This document shows positions 1-11,731 of a DNA stretch of 64,000 bases, piece after piece. The notes under the pieces were generated by a model. The model made no database searches, was not told the origin of the DNA, and worked only from the letters and a program-made list of their open reading frames with translations. The DNA comes from Leifsonia sp. Leaf336 (GTDB lineage Bacteria > Actinomycetota > Actinomycetes > Actinomycetales > Microbacteriaceae): positions 1,374,443-1,438,442 of the forward strand of contig NZ_LMOZ01000001.1 of assembly GCF_001423695.1 (NCBI RefSeq). The letters are read 5' to 3'. Both the position numbers and the translations under genes were made by a program. Every line of letters starts with the position of its first letter. The first letter of the stretch is position 1.

Positions 1-205
1 TGGTGTCGTCGACGTCGAGGACGCCGACAACCCGGGCGGCTACGAGCTCCCCGGTGCCGACCTGTCGGACCTCGACCTCGACGTCGTGGTGCTGCCTCCT
101 CAGGCTGACGAGTTCACCTGCGTGAGCTGCTTCCTGGTGAAGCACCGCTCGCAGATCGACCACGAGAGCAAGCTCGGACCGATCTGCGTGGAGTGCGCCG
201 CGTAA
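1..205 (+). CDS. DUF4193 family protein, C-terminal part
   Basis: Only the last 67 codons are present; the 5' end lies outside the window, and the frame begins at base 2. The visible tail is acidic (many Asp/Leu) and ends with two CxxC pairs (CVSC and CVEC) about 22 residues apart, the zinc-ribbon-like signature of the small actinobacterial DUF4193 family, normally about 100 residues. The function is unknown. Its neighbourhood next to DUF3093 and dut matches the arrangement known from mycobacteria and other actinobacteria, which supports the family call. Confidence 0.8.
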   Translation, partial: GVVDVEDADNPGGYELPGADLSDLDLDVVVLPPQADEFTCVSCFLVKHRSQIDHESKLGPICVECAA

Positions 206-232
206 GCCGCGCACCGCACCGCTACGACGCCG

Positions 233-694
233 CTAGTCCCCGAGGGGGCTGGAGGAACGTCGGGCCTCATCGAGAACCCGGACCAACTGGTCCGGGTTTC
301 TTGTTGAGATCAGCCAGTAGGGCGCCGGGTCGTCGACGTCGAGCACCGGCACCTTGACGACCGGCTTGATCCAGCCGCGGATGAGCAGCCAGGCGCGGGC
401 GTCGAGACGCTGGCCGCGCTCGAGGGTGGCCTCCTCGGCCCGGAAGGCCTTGGGCTCTCCGATGAACTCGAGCGGGATGCTCGCGTGCCCGGCTTTCAGC
501 TCGTCGGACGTGACACGGATGACCGGCGCGGAGACCAGCAGCGCGACCACGATGGCCGCGTAGAAGACGATCGCGAGCACGACGCCGACGGTGAAGTTGA
601 TCGGGGCGAAGACGAGCATCACGGCCGGCACGACCAGGATGGTGGAGATGAAGAGCCAGGGGGTCGCCCAGAGCCGTTCGCGGTAGAGGTCCAT
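233..694 (-). CDS. DUF3093 membrane protein
   Basis: A 153-residue protein with two adjacent hydrophobic helices (about residues 12-31 and 34-56), followed by a soluble domain of about 95 residues. It is read divergently from dut, with 39 bases between the two start codons. DUF3093 proteins sit beside dut and DUF4193 genes in many actinobacteria, and their function is unknown. A membrane-anchored cytoplasmic domain is inferred from the hydrophobicity pattern. Confidence 0.8.
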   Translation of the reverse strand: MDLYRERLWATPWLFISTILVVPAVMLVFAPINFTVGVVLAIVFYAAIVVALLVSAPVIRVTSDELKAGHASIPLEFIGEPKAFRAEEATLERGQRLDARAWLLIRGWIKPVVKVPVLDVDDPAPYWLISTRNPDQLVRVLDEARRSSSPLGD

Positions 695-721
695 ACGCCT
701 ATTCGATCATCCTTCGTGCAC

Positions 722-727
722 TACCCT
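722..727 (+). promoter_or_regulatory. -10 element of leaderless dut
   Basis: TACCCT ends 6 bases before the GTG start of dut and no Shine-Dalgarno sequence is present, so transcription probably begins at the start codon. Confidence 0.45.
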
Positions 728-733
728 CGACAC

Positions 734-1192
734 GTGACCGAAACCGTGGACGTCCCGATCATCGCTCAGCACCTTCCGGCGTACGCCCACCCCGGTGACG
801 CCGGCGCCGACCTGTGCGCGGCGGAGGCCGTCACGCTGGCCCCTGGCGAGCGGCACACGGTGCCGACCGGCGTCTCGATCGCACTTCCCGAGGGCTACCT
901 CGCCTTCGTCGTTCCTCGCAGCGGCCTCGCCATGCGGCACGGCATCACCATCGTCAACGCGCCGGGGACGGTGGACGCCGGCTATCGCGGCGAGATCAAG
1001 GTGACCGTCCTGAATACGGACAGGTCGATGTCGTACGATATCGCCGTCGGCGACAGGATCGCCCAGCTGATCGTCATGCCGGTCGTGCAGGCCCGGTTCG
1101 TCCCCGTCGACACCCTCCCGGACAGCCACCGCGGCTCCGCGGGCTTCGGCTCGTCCGGCTACACCGTCACCCAGGCAGGAGAACACGCTTGA
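734..1192 (+). CDS. dut: dUTP diphosphatase
   Basis: Hydrolyses dUTP to dUMP and pyrophosphate, keeping uracil out of DNA and feeding thymidylate synthesis. The 152-residue product has all five trimeric dUTPase motifs in order: AGADLCA, PRSGLA, GTVDAGYRGE, GDRIAQLIV and the C-terminal glycine-rich RGSAGFGSSG arm. The GTG at 734 is chosen because it gives the usual family length; longer in-frame starts would run through the opposite gene, and a -10-like hexamer lies 6 bases upstream. The stop codon overlaps the TTG start of the next gene. Confidence 0.96.
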   Translation: MTETVDVPIIAQHLPAYAHPGDAGADLCAAEAVTLAPGERHTVPTGVSIALPEGYLAFVVPRSGLAMRHGITIVNAPGTVDAGYRGEIKVTVLNTDRSMSYDIAVGDRIAQLIVMPVVQARFVPVDTLPDSHRGSAGFGSSGYTVTQAGEHA

Positions 1193-1833
1193 CCGACAGC
1201 AGCGACACCCCCGGCGAGGACCTCGCGGCTCCTCAGGACGCGGACAAGTCCGCACCGGAGGATCGTGAGACGGAAGGTCCCCTCGACGAGAGCGAGGCGA
1301 ACCCGGTCCGTCCTTATGTCGACCTCGGCGGCGTCAAGATCCTTCCCCGCGAGGGCCTCCACCTGCGATTGGAGGTCGAAGAGGAGTCGCAGCGCGTCGT
1401 CGCCGTCGGCCTCGACTACGCGAACTCCACGCTGCAGGTGCAGCCGTTCGCCGCGCCGCGCTCCACGGGGCTCTGGCACGAGATCCGCGGCCAGATCGCG
1501 GAGCAGGTTCAGCGCCAGGGCGGCCGCGTGAGCGAGCGCGACGGCGTCTTCGGCCCGGAGCTCGTCGCCGAGATCCCCGTGGCCCCTCCGCAGGGCGCGC
1601 CCGGCGAGACCCGTGTCGCGCGGTTCGTCGGCGTCGACGGCCCGCGCTGGTTCCTGCGCGGCGTGATCGCGGGCGACGCGGCCGTCAAGCCCGATGCGGC
1701 CGCGCTCGTCGAAGACCTCTTCCGCAGCATCGTCGTCGTCCGCGGCAATGTGCCGATGCCTCCGCGCGACCTCATCCCGCTGCGCATGCCGTCGGCGCCG
1801 AGCGCCGGCGACAGCGGCTACTCGTCTCTGTGA
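1189..1833 (+). CDS. DUF3710 family protein
   Basis: A 214-residue protein with an acidic, low-complexity N-terminus (about 40 residues) before the conserved DUF3710 domain, which begins near VRPYVDLGG. The TTG start overlaps the dut stop; an AGGAGA ribosome site at 1177-1182 decides this start. The function is unknown. The dut-DUF3710 pairing is conserved in actinobacteria, including mycobacteria, suggesting a link to nucleotide metabolism or genome maintenance, but nothing in the sequence shows an activity. Confidence 0.85.
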   Translation: MTDSSDTPGEDLAAPQDADKSAPEDRETEGPLDESEANPVRPYVDLGGVKILPREGLHLRLEVEEESQRVVAVGLDYANSTLQVQPFAAPRSTGLWHEIRGQIAEQVQRQGGRVSERDGVFGPELVAEIPVAPPQGAPGETRVARFVGVDGPRWFLRGVIAGDAAVKPDAAALVEDLFRSIVVVRGNVPMPPRDLIPLRMPSAPSAGDSGYSSL

Positions 1834-2663
1834 GCGGTGCCGACGTGACCGATCAGCAGCACGACCCGGAGAAAGGCGCAGAGGCGTCCGGCGCGGAGGA
1901 GTCCGGCGCTGTGGAATCCGGCGCCGTGGAGCACGACGATCAGGTCGCCTCCACCGTCGGCGAGTCCCTCGCCCGCGCGGCGCGGAACTCGGGCATGGGC
2001 CAGCTCGTCGACGGCGGCACGCCGACCGGCACCGCGCTGCTCTCCGCCCTCGGCGGCGTACGGGGACTGCTGGAGACCATCCTTCCCGGTCTGGTCTTCC
2101 TCATCCTCTTCACGTTCACGCAGAACGTGCCGCTCTCCATCGGCGTCTCCGTCGCGGTCGCCGTGGTGTTCACCGCGGTGCGGATCATCGGCAAGACGCC
2201 GGTCACCCAGGCGCTCGCCGGCCTGATCGGCGTCGGGCTGTCCGCGATCTTCGCGCTCATCACGGGCCGCGGCGAGGACAACTTCATCCTGGGCATCTGG
2301 ACCAACGCCGCCTACGCGGCCGCCCTCCTCATCTCGATCCTGGTCCGCTGGCCGCTGATCGGCCTCGCGGCCGGCTACCTGATGGGCGACGGTCTCGCCT
2401 GGCGATCGGTGAAGTCGAAGTTCCGGGTCATGCAGGCGCTCACGTTCCTCTGGTTCCTGCTCTTCGCCGCGCGGCTCCTCGTGCAGGTTCCGCTTTATCT
2501 GGCGCACACCGACGCGGCCACCAGCGCGCTGGCGCTCACGAAGCTGCTGATGGGCGTGCCGCTGTACGCCCCGCTCCTGCTGGTGACCTGGTTCGTGGTC
2601 AAGGGGCAGTTCCCGCAGAAGCCGCAGCAGGCGACGCGCTCGTCGGAGAAGAACGCCGGCTAG
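1830..2663 (+). CDS. DUF3159 membrane protein
   Basis: A 277-residue integral membrane protein. About 80 polar residues rich in Glu/Ala precede a run of hydrophobic helices from about residue 88 onward (five or six segments). The GTG start shares four bases with the DUF3710 stop, so the two are translationally coupled. The DUF3159 family is actinobacterial and of unknown function. The layout dut-DUF3710-DUF3159 suggests one transcript. Confidence 0.82.
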   Translation: MSGADVTDQQHDPEKGAEASGAEESGAVESGAVEHDDQVASTVGESLARAARNSGMGQLVDGGTPTGTALLSALGGVRGLLETILPGLVFLILFTFTQNVPLSIGVSVAVAVVFTAVRIIGKTPVTQALAGLIGVGLSAIFALITGRGEDNFILGIWTNAAYAAALLISILVRWPLIGLAAGYLMGDGLAWRSVKSKFRVMQALTFLWFLLFAARLLVQVPLYLAHTDAATSALALTKLLMGVPLYAPLLLVTWFVVKGQFPQKPQQATRSSEKNAG

Positions 2664-2690
2664 CCGGCACCGCGTCCAGGAGGGGGAGGG

Positions 2691-5063
2691 ATGCTCGACG
2701 CGCGCACCAGAGAGGGGCTGAGTGCCGCGCAGGTGGCGGAGCGCCAGGCGGACGGCCGGGTGAACCTCCAGCGCCAGGTGGGCTCGCGCTCGTTCGGCGA
2801 CATCCTGCGCGAGAACATCTTCACGCTGTTCAACGGCATCCTCACCGTCTGCTTCATCGCCGTCCTGCTGCTCGGCGACCTCCGCGACGGCTTCTTCTAC
2901 GGCGTCGTCGTCGTCAACGCGCTGATCGGCATCGTGCAGGAGATCCGCGCCAAGCGGGTGCTCGACAAGGCCGCGCTGCTCGCCGCGCCCGAGAGCCGGG
3001 TGCGCCGCGGCGGCGAGGTCGTGACCATCGGACTGCAGGAGGTCGTGCTCGACGACCTGCTCGTCCTGCGGCCGGGCGATCAGATCCCCGCCGACGCGGT
3101 GGTGGCCGAGAGCACCGGTCTCTCGCTCGACGAGTCGTTGCTGACGGGGGAGGCCGACCCGGTCTTCAAAGACGAGGGCGAGCAGTTGCTCTCGGGCTCG
3201 CACGTCGCGACCGGGACAGGGTACGCGGTCGTGACCGCTGTCGGCGCCGACTCCTACGCCAGCAAGCTCACCAGCGAGATCAAACGGCACTCGCTCGTGC
3301 GCTCCGAGCTGCGCGACGCCACCAACCGCATCCTCGTCTACCTGTCGTGGATCCTCGGACCGGTCATCCTGGTGACCCTGATCGGCCGCGTGCTGGCGTA
3401 CGGCGGCTTCGCCGAGCTCTTCACCGACACGCGCTGGAGACGCGCCCTGCTCGACGCGGTCGCCGCCGTCGTCGGAATGATCCCGGAGGGGCTGGTGCTG
3501 CTCACGAGCCTGGCGTTCGGCGTCGCGGCGATCCAACTGGCCGCGCGCAAGGTGCTCGTGCAGGAGCTCGCCGCCGTGGAGGTGCTCGCCCGCGTCGACG
3601 TGCTCTGCCTCGACAAGACGGGCACCCTCACCACCGGTGAGCTGGAGCTGGAGGGGACGGAGCCGATCGGCGACGTGCCGGCCGAGCTCGCGGAGACGGC
3701 GCTCGCCGCGTTCGGTGCCGACGACACCGGCAACGCGACCTCGGGGATCCTGTCCACCCGGTTCCGCAGCGACCGATTCCGGATCGAGCGGCGGATCCCG
3801 TTCAGCTCGGCGACCAAGTACAGCGCGCTCGCCATGCGGGTCGACGGCGCGGAGACTTCTTGGGTGCTCGGCGCGCCCGAGCGGGTGCTGGCCGACCACG
3901 CGGAGGCGCTGCAGCGCGCGAACGCGATCGCCGCGACCGGCCGCCGCACGCTCGCCCTCGCCCGGGCGGTCGACCCCTTGCCGCACGGCACGCACGTTCC
4001 GCTCACCGGTGTGCGGGTGGAGCCGGCGCTGCTGGTGATCCTGGGGGAGAACCTGCGGACGGAGGCCCCGGAGACGCTCGGCTACTTCAGCGAGCAGGCG
4101 GTGCGCGTCGTCGTGATGTCGGGGGACAACCCGGTCACGGTGGAGGCCATCGCCCGTGCCCTGAACATGGAGGGCGACGCGATCGACGCCTCCACCCTGA
4201 CGACCGACGAGGCGCTCGCCGACGCTCTCGGCCGCGCCAGCATCTTCGGCCGGGTCAGCCCGGAGCAGAAGCGCACGGCCGTCGGCCTGCTGCAGCGCGA
4301 GGGCCGCACCGTCGCGATGACCGGCGACGGCGTCAACGACGCCATGGCGATCAAGGACGCCGACCTCGGGATCGCGATGGGGACCGCGACGGCGGCCACC
4401 AAGGCGGTCTCGCGGCTGGTGCTGCTCGACAACCGTTTCGACCGGCTCCCGGACGTGCTCTCCTCCGGCCGCCGGGTGATCGCCAACGTCGAGCGCGTCT
4501 CGAACATCTTCCTGGCCAAGACGGTCTACGGCATCCTGCTCGCGCTGGTGAGCGCGGTCGTGCTGTGGCCGTTCCCGTTCCTGCCGCGGCAGCTGACCCT
4601 CGTCTCGACGCTCGCCATCGGCATCCCCTCGTTCTTCCTCGCGCTCGCGCCCAACAAGCGCATTTACACGCCGGGCGTCCTCCCGCGGATCCTGCGCTAC
4701 TCCATCCCGACCGGTGCGATCGCCGGTCTCACGGCGGTCGTGGCGTATGCGCCGCTGCACCGCGCGCTCCCGCTGCACGAGGCACGCAGCGTGACGACGG
4801 TCGCCCTGTTCTGCGTCTCGCTCTGGATCCTGTGCGTGCTCACGCGACCGCTCACCACCTGGCGCTGGTTCCTGCTCGGCGGGGTGGCGGCCGCGTTCGT
4901 GCTGGTGTGCGTGATCCCGGCGACGGCGACGTTCTTCGAGATGCACCTCTCCCTCGACGCCGCGCTGGCCTGGGGGATCGCCGTCGGGGCCGTCGGCTCG
5001 GTGGGGATCGAGCTCTTCTACCGGTTCGCCCGGCGGCGCGGCCTGGTGTTCGACCGGATCTGA
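2691..5063 (+). CDS. CtpE-like cation-transporting P-type ATPase
   Basis: A 790-residue P-type ATPase of the plasma membrane. The phosphorylation motif DKTGTLT (Asp308), the actuator loop LTGEADP and the hinge GDGVNDA (Asp546, Asp550) are intact. Transmembrane helices flank the actuator domain and a C-terminal bundle follows residue 610. Overall length and local motifs (EIRAKRVLDK, SLDESLLTGEADP, MIPEGLVLLTS) resemble mycobacterial CtpE, which is linked to calcium uptake; the transported ion here is inferred only from that resemblance. A strong purine-rich ribosome site (AGGAGGGGGAGGG) precedes the ATG. The gene starts 27 bases after DUF3159. Confidence 0.85.
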   Translation: MLDARTREGLSAAQVAERQADGRVNLQRQVGSRSFGDILRENIFTLFNGILTVCFIAVLLLGDLRDGFFYGVVVVNALIGIVQEIRAKRVLDKAALLAAPESRVRRGGEVVTIGLQEVVLDDLLVLRPGDQIPADAVVAESTGLSLDESLLTGEADPVFKDEGEQLLSGSHVATGTGYAVVTAVGADSYASKLTSEIKRHSLVRSELRDATNRILVYLSWILGPVILVTLIGRVLAYGGFAELFTDTRWRRALLDAVAAVVGMIPEGLVLLTSLAFGVAAIQLAARKVLVQELAAVEVLARVDVLCLDKTGTLTTGELELEGTEPIGDVPAELAETALAAFGADDTGNATSGILSTRFRSDRFRIERRIPFSSATKYSALAMRVDGAETSWVLGAPERVLADHAEALQRANAIAATGRRTLALARAVDPLPHGTHVPLTGVRVEPALLVILGENLRTEAPETLGYFSEQAVRVVVMSGDNPVTVEAIARALNMEGDAIDASTLTTDEALADALGRASIFGRVSPEQKRTAVGLLQREGRTVAMTGDGVNDAMAIKDADLGIAMGTATAATKAVSRLVLLDNRFDRLPDVLSSGRRVIANVERVSNIFLAKTVYGILLALVSAVVLWPFPFLPRQLTLVSTLAIGIPSFFLALAPNKRIYTPGVLPRILRYSIPTGAIAGLTAVVAYAPLHRALPLHEARSVTTVALFCVSLWILCVLTRPLTTWRWFLLGGVAAAFVLVCVIPATATFFEMHLSLDAALAWGIAVGAVGSVGIELFYRFARRRGLVFDRI

Positions 5064-5076
5064 ACGTGCTAGTTTT

Positions 5077-5094
5077 TATCTTGACGTCAAGATA
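5077..5094. promoter_or_regulatory. 18-bp perfect palindrome upstream of acnA
   Basis: TATCTTGACGTCAAGATA is a perfect inverted repeat 110 bases before the acnA start, just upstream of a possible -10 at 5114-5119. The symmetry suits a dimeric repressor or activator, identity unknown. Confidence 0.6.
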
Positions 5095-5107
5095 CTTTCC
5101 TGGGCTG

Positions 5108-5126
5108 AACACTTAGGCTTACCTTG
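5108..5126. promoter_or_regulatory. candidate iron-box half-site before acnA
   Basis: Positions 5113-5126 match 13 of the last 14 positions of the DtxR/IdeR consensus (TTAGSCTWACCTWA), but the left five bases match poorly (14 of 19 overall). The TAGGCT inside it could simply be the promoter -10 hexamer. Confidence 0.25.
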
Positions 5127-5203
5127 CTGGAAACACGCTTCGACGCACGACCAAGATGGACACGGCTCGCGGTGAATCGCCTGCCGACGAAGGAGAAGGC
5201 ACA

Positions 5204-8029
<2,826 letters not shown>

Positions 8030-8046
8030 CCAGACCGTTGTCAAGG

Positions 8047-8077
8047 GGAGGCTCGGGATCGTCGGTTCCGAGCCTCC
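8047..8077 (+). terminator. acnA terminator hairpin
   Basis: A 10-bp perfect stem (GGAGGCTCGG / CCGAGCCTCC) with an 11-base loop lies 17 bases after the acnA stop. The U-tract is weak, as is common in high-GC genomes. Confidence 0.65.
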
Positions 8078-8094
8078 TCTGATTCACACGGTTC

Positions 8095-8100
8095 TACACT
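8095..8100 (+). promoter_or_regulatory. -10 element of leaderless dxs
   Basis: TACACT ends 7 bases before the dxs ATG, with no ribosome site between them. Confidence 0.45.
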
Positions 8101-8107
8101 GAAATCC

Positions 8108-10060
8108 ATGAGCATCCTCGAAACCATCCACGGGCCGCGTGATCTCGACCGGCTCACGGACAAGGAGCTCGACCAGCTCGCCGCCGAAGTGCGCGCCTTC
8201 CTGGTCGCCAACGTCGCCAAGACGGGCGGTCACCTCGGGCCGAACCTCGGCGTCGTCGAGACGACGATCGCCATCCACCGGGTCTTCGACTCGCCGCGCG
8301 ACGCGATCGTGTTCGACACCGGTCACCAGTCGTACGTGCACAAGCTGCTGACCGGGCGCCAGGACTTCTCGCACCTGCGGCAGCGGGGCGGCCTCGCCGG
8401 TTACCCGCAGCGCTCCGAGTCCGAGCACGACATCGTGGAGAGCTCGCACGCCTCGTCGTCGCTGAGCTGGGCCGACGGCATCTCGCGCGCGTTCGGCATG
8501 ACCGGGCAGGACGACCGGCACGTCGTCGCGGTCGTCGGCGACGGCGCGCTCACCGGCGGGATGACGTGGGAGGCGCTCAACAACATCTCCGACGACAACA
8601 ACCGCCGTCTGATCATCGTCGTCAACGACAACGGGCGCTCCTACGCGCCGACCATCGGCGGCATGGCGCGATTCCTCAACACCGTGCGCACGCGCCGCGG
8701 CTATCGCAACCTGTACCTGAGCAGCCGCAAGGCGTTCGACAAGCTCGGCTCGCCGGGCCAGTCGTTCTACCGGGGCATCCGGGGCGGACTCCACGGCTTC
8801 CTGAGCCGGTTCTCGAACAACGAGGCGCTGTACTCGAACCTCGACATCAAGTACATCGGCCCGGTGCACGGTCACGACATCCAAGCGATGGAGGAGGCGC
8901 TCCGCCAGGCGAAGAACTACGGCGCGCCGGTCATCGTGCACGCGATCACGCAGAAGGGCCGCGGCTACGAGCCGGCTCTGCGCGACGCCGCCGACCAGTT
9001 CCATGCGGTGGACAAGATCGACCCAGAGACCGGCGAGCCCCTCGACAGCACGAAGAAGCACACGTGGACGGGCGTGTTCGCCGACGAGATCGTGACGCTC
9101 GCCGAGCAGAACCCGAAGCTCGTCGGCATCACCGCCGCTATGCTGCGGCCGACGGGCCTCCACAAGTTCGCCGAGCGGTTCCCCGACCGCGTGCACGACG
9201 TCGGCATCGCCGAGCAGCACGCGGCGACGAGCGCCGCCGGTCTCGCGTACGGCGGCCTCCACCCGGTCGTCGCGATCTACGCCACGTTCATCAACCGCGC
9301 ATTCGACCAGGTGCTGATGGATGTCGCCCTGCACAAGGCGGGCGTGACCTTCGTTCTCGACCGGGCCGGCGTCACCGGGCCCGACGGCCCCAGCCACCAC
9401 GGCATCTGGGATCTGGCGATCCTGCAAGTGGTGCCGAACATCCGGCTCGCTGCGCCGCGCGACGGCACCCGCTTCCGCGAGGAGCTGGCGGAGGCCGTGG
9501 CGGTGGACGACGCGCCGACGGTGCTGCGGTTCCCGAAGGGGAGCGTGCAACCGGACATCCCCGCCATCCGCCGACTGGACGACGGCGTGGATGTGCTGCG
9601 CGAGTCGGACGCCCACGATGTGCTGCTGGTGACGGTCGGCCCGATGGCCGACCTCGGGCTCAAGGTCGCAGACCGGCTGGCCGCGCAGGGCATCGGCGCG
9701 ACGGTCGTGGACCCGCGCTGGGTCGTCCCCGTGCCGCGCAGCATCCTGAGCCTGGCCGCCGATCACCGCATCGTCGTCACCATCGAGGACGGCATCCGGG
9801 TCGGCGGGATCGGGACGCGGGTGCGCCAGGACCTGCGGGAGGCCGGGATCGACACCGCTGTCGACGAGCTCGGCCTGCCCGACGCGTTCATCGACCACGC
9901 GACGCGCGACCAGATCCTCGACGACGCGGGGCTCACGCCGCAGAAGATCGCGCGCGACCTGGTGGCCCAGGTGCTCGGCAGCCGCATCCCGATCGCGCGC
10001 CCGCTGCCGTTGGACGAACCCGCCGCGGAGGGCGTCGACGCCAAGAAGCGCCGAGCGTAG
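8108..10060 (+). CDS. dxs: 1-deoxy-D-xylulose-5-phosphate synthase
   Basis: Thiamine-diphosphate enzyme joining pyruvate and glyceraldehyde-3-phosphate, the first step of the MEP isoprenoid pathway. The 650-residue protein has the N-terminal His42 region (TGGHLGPNLG), the TPP/Mg motif GDGALTGG (Asp145), the transketolase pyrimidine domain (VGIAEQHAATSAAGLAYGG) and the C-terminal transketolase domain. It is a stand-alone unit between the acnA terminator and a convergent reductase gene. A TACACT hexamer 7 bases before the ATG suggests a leaderless mRNA. Confidence 0.96.
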   Translation: MSILETIHGPRDLDRLTDKELDQLAAEVRAFLVANVAKTGGHLGPNLGVVETTIAIHRVFDSPRDAIVFDTGHQSYVHKLLTGRQDFSHLRQRGGLAGYPQRSESEHDIVESSHASSSLSWADGISRAFGMTGQDDRHVVAVVGDGALTGGMTWEALNNISDDNNRRLIIVVNDNGRSYAPTIGGMARFLNTVRTRRGYRNLYLSSRKAFDKLGSPGQSFYRGIRGGLHGFLSRFSNNEALYSNLDIKYIGPVHGHDIQAMEEALRQAKNYGAPVIVHAITQKGRGYEPALRDAADQFHAVDKIDPETGEPLDSTKKHTWTGVFADEIVTLAEQNPKLVGITAAMLRPTGLHKFAERFPDRVHDVGIAEQHAATSAAGLAYGGLHPVVAIYATFINRAFDQVLMDVALHKAGVTFVLDRAGVTGPDGPSHHGIWDLAILQVVPNIRLAAPRDGTRFREELAEAVAVDDAPTVLRFPKGSVQPDIPAIRRLDDGVDVLRESDAHDVLLVTVGPMADLGLKVADRLAAQGIGATVVDPRWVVPVPRSILSLAADHRIVVTIEDGIRVGGIGTRVRQDLREAGIDTAVDELGLPDAFIDHATRDQILDDAGLTPQKIARDLVAQVLGSRIPIARPLPLDEPAAEGVDAKKRRA

Positions 10061-10077
10061 CGCTCTTCGCGCTATGG

Positions 10078-10094
10078 GCTCCGGGCTCCGGAGC
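10078..10094. terminator. short hairpin between convergent genes
   Basis: GCTCCGG-GCT-CCGGAGC forms a 7-bp stem between the stops of dxs and the convergent reductase gene. It has no U-tract. Confidence 0.35.
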
Positions 10095-10099
10095 GGAGC

Positions 10100-10630
10100 T
10101 CAGGCGAAGCGGTACACGTGCTCGACGCTGCCGGACGGGAACGTCTTGGTGCTGGACAGGACGAGCGGACGGCTCGCCTCCGCGACCGGGAGCAACGGCT
10201 TGCCCGCGCCCACGAGCACGGGCACGTAGGTCACGTGCAGCTCGTCGATCAGCCCGCGGTCGGCGAACTGCGCGGCCAGCGCGCCTCCGCCGACCAGCCA
10301 GACGTCGCGGTCGTCCGCGGCCTCCCGCACCTCGGCGTCGAGCTGGTCGACGTCACCGGCGAAGAACGTGATCGAGGCGCCCTCGAGGGTCGGCAGCGCC
10401 CGGTGGGTGACGACCCAGGTCGGGATCTCGGCGTAGGGCCACTCGCCCTGCGCCAGCAGGAACTCGTACGTCGTGGCGCCCATCACGAGCGCGCCGATGC
10501 CGGACAGGAACGCCTGATAGTGCTCGTCGAACTCCTCGAAGCCGAACTGCTCGAGCCATTCGATGCGGTCGTGGAGATCGGCGATGAAGCCGTCGATGGA
10601 GGACGCGACGTAGTACTTGGTGAGGGCCAT
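10100..10630 (-). CDS. dihydrofolate reductase family (RibD C-terminal) protein
   Basis: A 176-residue single-domain protein of the RibD C-terminal/DHFR-like fold. Recognisable elements are the N-terminal [13 protein letters not shown] strand-loop, the [10 protein letters not shown] segment, and the NADPH-binding [13 protein letters not shown] followed by [20 protein letters not shown]. Such stand-alone proteins are usually uncharacterised reductases and not true folate enzymes; the substrate is unknown. It is divergent from the aldo/keto reductase, with 46 bases between start codons. TACCGT 6 bases before the ATG suggests a leaderless transcript. Confidence 0.85.
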   Translation of the reverse strand: MALTKYYVASSIDGFIADLHDRIEWLEQFGFEEFDEHYQAFLSGIGALVMGATTYEFLLAQGEWPYAEIPTWVVTHRALPTLEGASITFFAGDVDQLDAEVREAADDRDVWLVGGGALAAQFADRGLIDELHVTYVPVLVGAGKPLLPVAEASRPLVLSSTKTFPSGSVEHVYRFA

Positions 10631-10636
10631 GCCGCG

Positions 10637-10642
10637 ACGGTA
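10637..10642 (-). promoter_or_regulatory. -10 element of leaderless reductase gene
   Basis: On the minus strand TACCGT ends 6 bases before the ATG at 10630. It faces the divergent -10 at 10665-10670. Confidence 0.4.
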
Positions 10643-10664
10643 CCAGCAGGGTCGGACAGAGGGT

Positions 10665-10670
10665 TATCGT
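10665..10670 (+). promoter_or_regulatory. -10 element of leaderless aldo/keto reductase gene
   Basis: TATCGT ends 6 bases before the ATG at 10677 with no ribosome site, which helps choose that start. Confidence 0.45.
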
Positions 10671-10676
10671 GACGGT

Positions 10677-11663
<987 letters not shown>

Positions 11664-11667
11664 GCCT

Positions 11668-11726
11668 CACAGGGGACGCGACACGCCGCGACGATCCGGT
11701 CGAAGCGGCGTGTTGCGTCCCCTGTG
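11668..11726. terminator. 22-bp bidirectional terminator hairpin
   Basis: Two 22-base arms (11668-11689 and 11705-11726) pair with a single G-U wobble around a 15-base loop. It fills the gap between the convergent aldo/keto reductase and lacZ genes. Confidence 0.8.
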
Positions 11727-11731
11727 CGTTG

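Noticed and set aside
1818-4946. A roughly 1040-codon frame antisense to the DUF3159 and P-type ATPase genes
   Set aside because: Same GC artefact: highly charged, repetitive translation opposite two well-supported genes.
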